DNA from: an uncultured Paenibacillaceae bacterium
GTDB lineage: Bacteria > Bacillota > Bacilli > Paenibacillales > CALAME01
DNA length: 13,006 nucleotides
Assembly: GCA_937983035.1 (NCBI GenBank)
Contig: CALKAN010000148.1
Span: forward strand, 1-13,006
Reading direction: 5' to 3'
Shown: positions 7,178-13,006 of the stretch, piece after piece
How the letters are laid out: each line of letters begins with the position of its first letter
Position numbering within the stretch: position 1 is the stretch's first letter
Program-made: the position numbers and the translations under genes
Notes under the pieces: model-generated
What the model saw: the letters and a program-made list of their open reading frames with translations, nothing else
The model's database searches: none
What the model was told of the DNA's origin: nothing

Positions 7178-8212
7178 TCATGTAAAGTATTCGATTTTCG
7201 CTTGCGGGAAATACTCTGCGATATACTTGCCCAATGTATCTTTCATTTCTTCTTGTTCGCTTTTTGCATATACGTATTTGCCTATGCCGTATCGACCCCA
7301 TTTCCATTGTCTTTTGGACTCGTCGAGCTCCAGTTTGGTCATCGGGTAATTTTGCATGATGACCTGCTTTGCCGGCTTGGTAAAACGGTGCTGGATCAAT
7401 TCGAACGTCGTTCCGATCTTTGCAAATTCCGGCAAGGCCTGCTCGAGCTTCTCGAACATCGCTTTATACCCTTCTTTCCAATGTTCATGCATGTAGATCG
7501 GCGCAACAATAAAACCGAGCGGGTAACCTGCTTTTGCTGCTTTGACAGCCGCTTCGATGCGCTCATTCAGTCTGGAAGTGCCCGGTTCAAAATATTTAAT
7601 GACATAATCATCGTTTATGCTGAAGCGAAACCGCGTCTTGCCATTGTGCTTCGCATCGAGCAAATGATCGACGTGAGCGAACTTCGTCACGAAGCGCAGT
7701 TGACCAAATTCCGACTTTCCGAAATATTCGATCGTTTTTTTCAACGTATGCGTTAAATGATCCAAACCAACGATATCCGACGTGCAAGAAGCTTCAAAGC
7801 GGGTTGGCTCCGGCGCGCGCTCTTCCATATATTTTTCAGCCGCTTCAAAAATTTCATCCACATTCACATAAGTTCGAATATACGGCTTGCTGCCCATCGT
7901 CGTTTGCAGATAGCAATAATGGCAATGGCCCATGCAGCCGGTCGCTAATGGAATGGCATATTCCGCCGAAGGCTTGGATGTATCGAATTTCAGCGTTTTG
8001 CGAACACCGATGACCAGCGTCGATTTAGCCATGCGATATTTTTGAAAATGATTGTCCCCGGGCAAGTTTCGAATCTGATTATGCGAAGTTGTTTCTCGAA
8101 TTTCAATGTTCATTCGTTCAAACTTATCGATCAGCTCTTTTCCAAGCGGATATTCCAATGCTCGAGGTTCCACATAAACTAGCTGCGGCACAAAAGGTTT
8201 AACCATCATCAT
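7178..8212 (-). CDS. splB: Spore photoproduct lyase
   Basis: A radical SAM enzyme that reverses the spore photoproduct thymine dimer (5-thyminyl-5,6-dihydrothymine) in DNA during germination. Its length of 344 residues is close to the roughly 342 of Bacillus SplB. The iron-sulfur cluster motif CMGHCHYC gives C93, C97 and C100, and the next residues YLQT are typical of this family. C143 in FEASCTSDIVG corresponds to the hydrogen-donor cysteine of Bacillus SplB (C141). Three consecutive ATG codons (8212, 8209, 8206) could start the protein. AAAGGA ends 3, 6 and 9 bases before them, so the second or third is more likely than the first, and starting at 8206 would reproduce Bacillus residue numbering. 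It follows splA by 67 bases, forming the classic splAB operon. The protein is expected in the developing forespore. Confidence 0.97.
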   Translation of the reverse strand: MMMVKPFVPQLVYVEPRALEYPLGKELIDKFERMNIEIRETTSHNQIRNLPGDNHFQKYRMAKSTLVIGVRKTLKFDTSKPSAEYAIPLATGCMGHCHYCYLQTTMGSKPYIRTYVNVDEIFEAAEKYMEERAPEPTRFEASCTSDIVGLDHLTHTLKKTIEYFGKSEFGQLRFVTKFAHVDHLLDAKHNGKTRFRFSINDDYVIKYFEPGTSRLNERIEAAVKAAKAGYPLGFIVAPIYMHEHWKEGYKAMFEKLEQALPEFAKIGTTFELIQHRFTKPAKQVIMQNYPMTKLELDESKRQWKWGRYGIGKYVYAKSEQEEMKDTLGKYIAEYFPQAKIEYFT

Positions 8213-8279
8213 CCGTCCTTTCTTCTGCAGTCCATTCCGAAATGCTCAGAAACAGCGCCTGCTCCCAGCACATTTCTAA

Positions 8280-8570
8280 TTATTCCCAGCCGAATCCTGA
8301 TTCCGAAATAAATGATGTCTCGCCGCTTTCCATTTCCAATGAACCGAATGCTTCGCGATATGCAGCCTCTGCTTCTTGTTCTGTTTTAAACACGGCAAAC
8401 TCATCGGTTAAAGGATAATACGTTTCATAAACGAAAAGTGCAAGCCCATCCGGACGTTCAGGATCTCGCACCACAGCGGCTTGCTGAACATGTGCGACGT
8501 TCTGGGCATGTGGATTGCGAATGATAATGTACACGACGTCTCCAGGATTAAATTGGTCATGAATTTCCAC
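8280..8570 (-). CDS. splA: SplA-like regulator of the spore photoproduct lyase operon
   Basis: A 96-residue acidic protein. Its core (FNPGDVVYIIIRNPHAQNVA, then about 50 residues through LFVYETYYPL and FKTEQEAEAAYREAFG) matches the small TRAP-related SplA family, which regulates the splAB operon in Bacillus subtilis. It sits directly upstream of splB, which secures the call. The start is GTG 8570, chosen because AAGGTGA lies 4-5 bases upstream. A much longer open frame runs back to 8786, but its extra N-terminus crosses the preceding terminator and promoter region and shows no homology. The tail after residue 78 (MESGETSFISESGFGWE) extends beyond the usual SplA length of about 79 residues. 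Confidence 0.92.
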   Translation of the reverse strand: MEIHDQFNPGDVVYIIIRNPHAQNVAHVQQAAVVRDPERPDGLALFVYETYYPLTDEFAVFKTEQEAEAAYREAFGSLEMESGETSFISESGFGWE

Positions 8571-8624
8571 ATTCTCACCTTGCTTCCTTTGCTTGTTAAT
8601 ACTACTTTTCCTCCGGTCTCGTTT

Positions 8625-8653
8625 TTTTATGTAATCAGGCTGGCCTTTTATGC
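8625..8653 (-). promoter_or_regulatory. Candidate forespore sigma-G promoter for splAB
   Basis: On the minus strand GCATA (8653-8649) and CATAAAA (8631-8625) are separated by 17 bases. This fits the sigma-G pattern of a G-A/C-ATA -35 and a CATnnTA -10, with one mismatch in the -10. It would give a leader of about 45-50 bases before the GTG of splA. In B. subtilis splAB is transcribed by sigma-G RNA polymerase, which makes the match meaningful, but it was found by eye. Confidence 0.45.
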
Positions 8654-8738
8654 CTTTTATCATTGCAAGAAAAAAACTGGCGCTAAGGAAATATATAAGC
8701 ACAGTGGCAAGCAGCCGCTGAATGAACAGATTAACAAC

Positions 8739-8781
8739 AAAAAAGCCTGAGCACGTTGGATTTCTCCCATGAATCAGGCTT
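8739..8781 (-). terminator. Rho-independent terminator of the SEC-C gene
   Basis: On the minus strand AAGCCTGA (8781-8774) pairs with TCAGGCTT (8750-8743) around a 23-base loop, and the run of T continues to 8739. It begins 14 bases after the SEC-C stop codon and separates that gene from splAB. Confidence 0.85.
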
Positions 8782-8795
8782 GACAAGTTCAGCTC

Positions 8796-9932
8796 CTAGC
8801 CGCAGCAATGTTTATACATTTTTCCACTGCCGCAGGGGCACGGATCATCTCGATCAATTTTCTTTTTTGTCTGAAAATCATACACATCGGCCGTCATCTT
8901 TACGGTTGGATTCACTGAAGAAACATGCACTTCAAGATCGAATGAACGATCAGGCGCAAGCTCATGGCGATGGTCTGACAGCAGCGACAATTCGTATGGA
9001 TCATATCCTTTCAAAGCCCATTGTCTAGTCCGATTATAAAAATGCATCACTAGATCGACCAGTTTGCTTACCAACCGCATATCACTAAACTCCAGCTGAG
9101 ATTGCAGCATGCCGACTAATTCAGAGGGAGACTGATCCATCTGGATGGCGATCACAAGCTCTTCCATCATCGTTTCAGCAATGCTGGCATCAAGATGCCA
9201 ATTCGATTCCAAAAAAAATATTAGGCGGCGGTAATGTTCATGCCGATCGACATAATCATCACTGCTTGCCTGCAGCAATTGTTCTTTTGTAAAAGGATAA
9301 TAATCAATATGACGCCTCATTTCATGCTGTTTCACAATCTCGCCGGGATCATCGACCATAAAATGCGCAAAGCCATGCGGCGGCGCATAGCAGATGCCTT
9401 CATCATACATGCAATATTCATCGAGCACATTCAACAGTTCCATTTCGTCCACATCTGCATTGACATAGGATGTCATTTTTTTGATTAGATCTGATGTGCT
9501 CATCACACCGTAATAATAAAGCATTCCTTGAGCTAAACGGGTCCATTCTGTGTTTCGATCAATGATCGATTTCAAGTAATGTTGATCAAACTGCTCAATT
9601 TCGTCCATCAATTCTTTGGGCATTCGCAAGGCATGTCCGTCCCAAAAGAACAAGCCGATGCGCTGAAAATACGATGGATAAAACTCAAAGTTTTCGCCAA
9701 TCAAATCATCCGCAAGCACGCCGCCTCGCCTCAACGCCATTTGCACAAGCGCAAATCGTTTGCGATCGAATCTTAACAGGAGAAATGGCGTGCGATGCAT
9801 AATTTCATCGGTCAGCCTTTCCATTAAATCCTGCTTATTTAAATGACTCGCATATTTCACTTTCAACCCTTTTCGGATTTCATGCAGCTCATCTTTCGTT
9901 AATTGAGCAAGCAGTTCTGATAATGTTTGCAT
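8796..9932 (-). CDS. SEC-C motif protein with a Rho-N/SAP-like N-terminus
   Basis: A 378-residue cytoplasmic protein of unknown function. The last 20 residues carry a SEC-C zinc-binding motif (DDPCPCGSGKMYKHCCG) with C365, C367, C376 and C377 as ligands, as at the end of SecA. The first 45 residues (LLAQLTKDELHEIRKGL, then HLNKQDLMERLTDEI) look like a small SAP or Rho-N-type helix-extended-loop-helix, which in other proteins binds nucleic acid. The middle is helical and acidic without a named domain. ATG 9932 is the only in-frame start; GGAAGGA lies about 12 bases upstream, which is rather far. The gene has its own terminator. Neighbouring nagZ and splAB genes give no functional clue. Confidence 0.85.
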   Translation of the reverse strand: MQTLSELLAQLTKDELHEIRKGLKVKYASHLNKQDLMERLTDEIMHRTPFLLLRFDRKRFALVQMALRRGGVLADDLIGENFEFYPSYFQRIGLFFWDGHALRMPKELMDEIEQFDQHYLKSIIDRNTEWTRLAQGMLYYYGVMSTSDLIKKMTSYVNADVDEMELLNVLDEYCMYDEGICYAPPHGFAHFMVDDPGEIVKQHEMRRHIDYYPFTKEQLLQASSDDYVDRHEHYRRLIFFLESNWHLDASIAETMMEELVIAIQMDQSPSELVGMLQSQLEFSDMRLVSKLVDLVMHFYNRTRQWALKGYDPYELSLLSDHRHELAPDRSFDLEVHVSSVNPTVKMTADVYDFQTKKKIDRDDPCPCGSGKMYKHCCG

Positions 9933-9956
9933 AGATTCATTTGTTCCTTCCGCTGT

Positions 9957-10059
9957 TTATTGCTTGATTGCGCAAAGACACATGTTCATGTGCTCCGCCA
10001 GCGCTGTAAATCCATCATTTCGCTCCTTTGCCCATTGAAATTTCCAAAACGATGTTCAT
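9957..10059 (-). pseudogene. Possible tiny frameshifted coding remnant
   Basis: ATG 10059 opens 14 codons (MNIVLEISMGKGAK) ending at TGA 10015-10017. The adjacent frame then continues as ERNDGFTALAEHMNMCLC and AIKQ to TAA 9957-9959. Together they read like one short protein broken by a single base. A ribosome-site-like AAAGGAG lies inside the stretch. No family was recognised, and at about 100 bases chance is a serious alternative. Confidence 0.22.
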
Positions 10060-10112
10060 GCCGCTTCTTTAACCTGTAACAAGAATGAACAAGGCTGGCA
10101 AAATTGTCAAGA

Positions 10113-11462
10113 TCACACTTTATCATTCAAGCGGCTCAAAACCTTTTCAATCTTCTCATTTAACTGTTCGACGTTCACCTCTTCAATCTGCTCGTCTTTC
10201 AATTGATATTTCTGTTTCAAAGAAATAATGCGGCGCACTTTTTCATCGACGGACGCTTCACTAATTTTGCCTGTTTCTACAGCCTGTTTTACTGCGTCAT
10301 AAGCGCGAACGGCATGATCGAACCCATGCGCTACCATGACGATGTCACTTCCAGCCGACAACGATTGAACGACCGCTTCAGCAATGTCATAATTTTCTGT
10401 AATTCCGCCCATCGTCATGTCATCGGTCATGATAACCCCGTTAAAGCCGATCTCTTCCCGCAGCAGTTTCGTCATGATGATTTCAGACATGGAAGCTGGA
10501 AATTCCGAATCGATGTTTGACATTAAAATATGAGCGACCATCACAGCATCCGCTCCATTCGATAACGCTTCAATAAAAGGGATCAGCTCAAATTGCCTCA
10601 ACTCGTTTAAGTTTTTGTGAACGACCGGCAATTGAAAATGGGAATCGACCGAAGTATCTCCATGCCCGGGAAAATGTTTCACGACCGGAATCATCTGTTT
10701 CGACTGCATGCCCAACATCGTTTGCACGCCCATCTTCGTCACCAAATCGGCGTCGGCGCCGTATGAGCGCTCCCCGATCACCGGATTTTGCGGATTGCTG
10801 TTAATATCCAACACCGGCGCATAATTCATATTAAAACCGAACGCTGCCGCAGCTTCCCCCAGCAATTGACCGATCTGAAAGGCAAATTGCTCATCATTCA
10901 TGCGGCCGATTTCCGCGCTTGCTGGAAATGTCGCAATTTCATTCGGAAGCCGGCTGACGCTGCCGCCTTCTTGATCGATGGTTAAAAACAACGGAACCGG
11001 ATTCGATTCATTCGCTTGCTTCAATTCATTCAACAATGCCAGCGTTTGAGCGGCATTCTCAATATTTTTGCCATATGCAATCATGCCGCCGATGTGATAT
11101 TCATTAACCAATGTCCGGGTTTGCTCTGAAACGGAAGTGCCTTCCATTCCGACGATGAACAATTGGCCTATCTTCTGTTCCAAAGTCATTTTTGCAATCT
11201 GTTCCATGATTAATTCTTCTTCTTGATGATCTGAATGGCCGTCTGTTTGATCATCTGAGCGATCGTTTGAATTTCCATTGGATGGTTCTTCTTCATCCTG
11301 CTTTTCCTGATCTGATTCGTTCGTTTGCGAATCACCGGCATGCTGTTGCTGATCCTGCCCATGATCAGGGTTCGTTAAAAACTTCATCATGTCGCAGCCT
11401 GTCATAACCGCGATGCTCAGCATGATGCTAATAATAAAATAGAACGTTCGCGTCATCATCAA
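10113..11462 (-). CDS. nagZ: Lipoprotein beta-N-acetylhexosaminidase (GH3, NagZ)
   Basis: A 449-residue exported lipoprotein that removes terminal N-acetylglucosamine from muropeptides in cell-wall turnover. A signal peptide (residues 1-22, hydrophobic FYFIISIMLSIAV) ends in the lipobox MTGC with lipid-anchored C23. A polar linker rich in D, Q, E, S and N (about 30-83) precedes the GH3 barrel (about 85-420). Key motifs are IDQEGG (162-167), KHFPGHGDTSVDSH with the D273/H275 catalytic dyad on its flexible loop, and the nucleophile D347 in VIMTDDMTMGG. Bacillus subtilis NagZ (YbbD) carries an additional C-terminal domain; here only the catalytic domain is present. AAGGAG lies 8 bases before TTG 11462, so TTG is probably the start, with ATG 11459 as the alternative. 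It stands alone downstream of the agr-like operon, separated by a hairpin and its own promoter candidate. Confidence 0.93.
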   Translation of the reverse strand: MMMTRTFYFIISIMLSIAVMTGCDMMKFLTNPDHGQDQQQHAGDSQTNESDQEKQDEEEPSNGNSNDRSDDQTDGHSDHQEEELIMEQIAKMTLEQKIGQLFIVGMEGTSVSEQTRTLVNEYHIGGMIAYGKNIENAAQTLALLNELKQANESNPVPLFLTIDQEGGSVSRLPNEIATFPASAEIGRMNDEQFAFQIGQLLGEAAAAFGFNMNYAPVLDINSNPQNPVIGERSYGADADLVTKMGVQTMLGMQSKQMIPVVKHFPGHGDTSVDSHFQLPVVHKNLNELRQFELIPFIEALSNGADAVMVAHILMSNIDSEFPASMSEIIMTKLLREEIGFNGVIMTDDMTMGGITENYDIAEAVVQSLSAGSDIVMVAHGFDHAVRAYDAVKQAVETGKISEASVDEKVRRIISLKQKYQLKDEQIEEVNVEQLNEKIEKVLSRLNDKV

Positions 11463-11499
11463 AATATACGCTCCTTGTTGTCATTTCCGCTCGGGAAAA

Positions 11500-11528
11500 C
11501 TTATGCGGTTTGCTGCTGCATTGCTCAA
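11500..11528 (-). promoter_or_regulatory. Sigma-A-like promoter candidate for nagZ
   Basis: On the minus strand TTGAGC (11528-11523) and CATAAG (11505-11500) are 17 bases apart, each matching the consensus at 4 of 6 positions. The implied start lies about 30 bases before the nagZ translation start. It was found by eye only, but spacing and place are right. Confidence 0.35.
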
Positions 11529-11573
11529 TCTTTGCCATATTTTAACCAGCCCGCACAATCATCATGCAATAAC

Positions 11574-11607
11574 AAGAAGATGAAGAACTTTCGTTCTTCA
11601 TCTTCTT
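11574..11607. terminator. 15-bp hairpin ending the agr-like operon
   Basis: AAGAAGATGAAGAAC (11574-11588) and GTTCTTCATCTTCTT (11593-11607) are perfect inverted repeats around a 4-base loop. On the minus strand the hairpin begins 26 bases after the agrD stop. Its 3' arm is U-rich but the run beyond it (GTTATTG) is interrupted, so it may act as a moderate terminator or as an RNA-stabilising end. The purine/pyrimidine bias of the arms (all-purine GAAGAAGA type) is unusual. Confidence 0.65.
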
Positions 11608-11632
11608 CTCGCATACGAACCAATTAGACCTG

Positions 11633-11758
11633 TTACTTTCTCAACTCTTGCGGAACTTCACGATTATGTAACCACGTCCAGCTTGCAGTCCCAACCACCA
11701 CTGCCGCAGTCGTCACTTGTGCAATTCGAGATACATATTTGGCAAGTTTGGCTCTCAT
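11633..11758 (-). CDS. agrD: AgrD-like cyclic lactone autoinducer precursor
   Basis: A 41-residue peptide just after agrB, below usual ORF length cut-offs. An amphipathic, positively charged N-terminus (MRAKLAKYVSRIAQ) leads into a hydrophobic stretch (about 15-25), then TASWTWL, and a charged tail HNREVPQELRK. The tail aligns with the Staphylococcus aureus AgrD tail DEVEVPKEL, which places the AgrB cut after L30 and the predicted ring at S26-W27-T28-W29-L30. There is no cysteine anywhere, so the ring would be a serine lactone, as in S. intermedius, rather than a thiolactone. ATG 11758 has an excellent AGGAGGTGA 6 bases upstream. The gap to the agrB stop is 18 bases, so the two are in one operon. 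The peptide would be processed and exported by AgrB at the membrane. Confidence 0.9.
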   Translation of the reverse strand: MRAKLAKYVSRIAQVTTAAVVVGTASWTWLHNREVPQELRK

Positions 11759-11776
11759 GCTTATTCACCTCCTCGA

Positions 11777-12289
11777 TCAAATTCTTCGAATGAGAAGAAG
11801 CGATTGAATGAAAAAGGCCAGCGCCAACACGCTTGATAGAATGAAAAAATTAGAGGCGATGATTGCTAGAGAGATGACTTTCAAATGCTTATGAAATTTC
11901 TCTGGAATGTTCGTTTGATTCGATATTTTAGAAGGCGCATACAAAACTGCTAAAAACAATGAAATGACAGTCAGCAAATAAATATGCCAGTTTTTCAAAG
12001 GAATGAAAGGGATCAGGATAATCATGGCCGAGCTGAGCAGCACGCACAGATCTGCAGACTTGATATGGTAGCCGCCCGAAACTGCCCTTAGAAGGGCAAA
12101 GCCCGCCATGCCGACAATTGTTCCTTTGAGCGTGTCAAAAGCAATGCCGAAACTGATCGTGATCACAATGACCAGCAAATTCGTTAAAGTGAATGCAAAA
12201 AAATAGCTTAGCAGCTCGACACTGGCCGTTTCTTCACTATTCATTGATTTGACTTTCCATGCAAGTCTGTCTGATATCCAATCGATCAT
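11777..12289 (-). CDS. agrB: AgrB-like membrane peptidase for autoinducer maturation
   Basis: A 170-residue multi-pass membrane endopeptidase that cuts the C-terminal tail from AgrD and forms the (thio)lactone ring. The family core LLRAVSGGYHIKSADLC is present with catalytic H75 and C82, seven residues apart as H77 and C84 are in S. aureus AgrB. About four to six hydrophobic segments (about 28-50, 53-70, 83-97, 102-117, 138-168) and the LYAPSKISNQTNIP loop also fit; S. aureus AgrB is 189 residues. The ATG overlaps the stop of the upstream sensor-like gene as ATGA, with a weak AACAGGA site, implying translational coupling. agrD follows after 18 bases. Confidence 0.95.
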   Translation of the reverse strand: MIDWISDRLAWKVKSMNSEETASVELLSYFFAFTLTNLLVIVITISFGIAFDTLKGTIVGMAGFALLRAVSGGYHIKSADLCVLLSSAMIILIPFIPLKNWHIYLLTVISLFLAVLYAPSKISNQTNIPEKFHKHLKVISLAIIASNFFILSSVLALAFFIQSLLLIRRI

Positions 12290-12936
12290 AGTCCTGTTCC
12301 CTTTTCTTTCCTGTACAACATATTTAATAGAGCGATCAGAATAATGACAAATACCGCAACTGCCAACGGAATATTTTTCAAATCAATGAGCATCACAGAT
12401 AATGGGATGCACAGCATAACCAAAAAGATTAAGTAGACGTTTTCTTTCTTGATATAGTCCTCACGGTAATTCTCATCGAAAGGAACAAACGTAAAACCAA
12501 TTCTTTTCTTTAGAATAATCCAACTGATACAAAACGTCAATAACGATGTGACAAATTGTGTCAAATAAAGCAATGACTCATTGCTTCTTATCTCATCCAA
12601 TGTATAAATGTCCAGTGCTTGCGAGATGAAAATAAGAAACCCTTGAAGCACCATCGAAGAGATTAACGTGATCGAAAACATAATAATGCTGTAAAAAAAG
12701 TGGATTCTAAACAAATATCTCAGCAAAATGATCGTTAAAACCGCCAATACGAGCGGCGTGACGCTGTCAAGCATTAATTGCGTTCTAAGAAAATATGAAA
12801 TAAATGCCATGATGCTGCTAGTGAAGAAGATGAAGGCCAGGTAATCTTTAATTTTAAATCGAAACAAGCTGAACATAAGCACAAAAATCGAAATGCCTTC
12901 AATTAAAGAAAACACGAAGAATAAAAAAAAGTCCAA
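12286..12936 (-). CDS. AgrC-like membrane sensor domain without a kinase domain
   Basis: A 216-residue, extremely hydrophobic protein with six or seven predicted membrane segments (about 3-25, 32-50, 58-77, 79-103, 120-142, 164-184, 188-208). This resembles the N-terminal peptide-sensing half of AgrC receptors, which normally continue into a GHKL histidine kinase of roughly 200 residues. Here the protein ends right after the last membrane segment (LLNMLYRKEKGTGL), with no phosphoacceptor His and no ATP-binding motifs. The stop overlaps the agrB ATG, so the short form looks like the designed length rather than a fresh truncation. TTG 12936 is the start: AAGGAG lies 10 bases upstream, an in-frame TAA stands just before, and no ATG occurs until codon 21. 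It is probably involved in signal sensing, immunity or helping AgrB, but its function is unproven and homology to AgrC is judged by eye. Confidence 0.7.
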   Translation of the reverse strand: MDFFLFFVFSLIEGISIFVLMFSLFRFKIKDYLAFIFFTSSIMAFISYFLRTQLMLDSVTPLVLAVLTIILLRYLFRIHFFYSIIMFSITLISSMVLQGFLIFISQALDIYTLDEIRSNESLLYLTQFVTSLLTFCISWIILKKRIGFTFVPFDENYREDYIKKENVYLIFLVMLCIPLSVMLIDLKNIPLAVAVFVIILIALLNMLYRKEKGTGL

Positions 12937-12981
12937 AGAAACCCCATCTCCTTAATGACAAAGGGTAAAACGTACTTTATT

Positions 12982-12996
12982 ACTATATCATGATAT
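12982..12996 (-). promoter_or_regulatory. Promoter -10 with overlapping palindrome before the agr-like operon
   Basis: On the minus strand TATAGT (12987-12982) matches the -10 consensus at 5 of 6 positions and lies about 45 bases before the sensor gene start. A perfect 12-base palindrome ATATCATGATAT (12985-12996) overlaps it and extends into the spacer. The -35 would fall at the window edge (about 13005-13010) and cannot be judged. The palindrome is a candidate operator. Confidence 0.45.
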
Positions 12997-13006
12997 GGTA
13001 AAATAG

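Noticed and set aside
7202..7756. Plus-strand ORF of 184 codons
   Set aside because: It lies wholly antisense to splB, whose cluster motif and catalytic cysteine are unambiguous; it is a shadow frame.
8571..8786. N-terminal extension of SplA with a hydrophobic segment
   Set aside because: It crosses the SEC-C terminator and the candidate sigma-G promoter, and a strong ribosome site precedes GTG 8570 where SplA homology begins.
9894..9938. Short ORF from an ATG 5 bases after GGAAGGA, just before the SEC-C start
   Set aside because: Well-placed ribosome site, but only about 13 codons, out of frame and overlapping the SEC-C start; no evidence that it is a leader peptide.
1..13006. CRISPR arrays, tRNA or rRNA genes, insertion sequences
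   Set aside because: No regularly spaced repeats, cloverleaf-like sequences or transposase motifs were seen on reading both strands.

Overview
The window looks like the chromosome of an endospore-forming Gram-positive bacterium of the Bacillales, most likely Paenibacillus-like. The reasons are a spore photoproduct lyase operon (splA-splB), an agr-type cyclic peptide locus whose precursor ends in the EVPxEL signature, a lipoprotein NagZ, strong AGGAGG-type ribosome binding sites, and frequent GTG and TTG starts. Every convincing gene lies on the minus strand, so transcription runs from high to low coordinates. No rRNA, tRNA, CRISPR array or intact mobile element was seen.

Right end (about 11570-13006): a compact agr-like quorum-sensing operon. 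In transcription order it holds a 216-residue multi-pass membrane protein resembling the sensor half of AgrC but with no kinase domain, AgrB (ATGA overlap), and a 41-residue AgrD-like pro-peptide that the coordinate list of long ORFs would miss. It ends in a 15-bp hairpin. No response regulator or kinase is visible. The predicted autoinducer has no cysteine and would have to close through serine as a lactone.

Centre (about 7065-11462): a lipoprotein beta-N-acetylhexosaminidase (nagZ, GH3), a SEC-C zinc-motif protein with its own terminator, and the splA-splB operon for repair of spore photoproduct in germinating spores. A sigma-G-like promoter candidate precedes splA.

Left half (19-6667): a sugar- or plant-polymer-flavoured accessory region. 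It holds a WYL-domain regulator followed by a 768-residue protein with two alpha/beta-hydrolase domains (glucuronoyl-esterase-like plus acetyl-esterase-like) and a clear terminator. Then come an AraC regulator and two overlapping FAD-binding oxidoreductase genes. The AraC gene has an in-frame amber codon 12 codons before its natural end; the codons after it restore the expected C-terminus.

Three intergenic stretches (2982-3351, 6668-7177, 9933-10112) contain short coding-like fragments in shifted frames, read here as possible decayed genes. They were not recognised as any named family.
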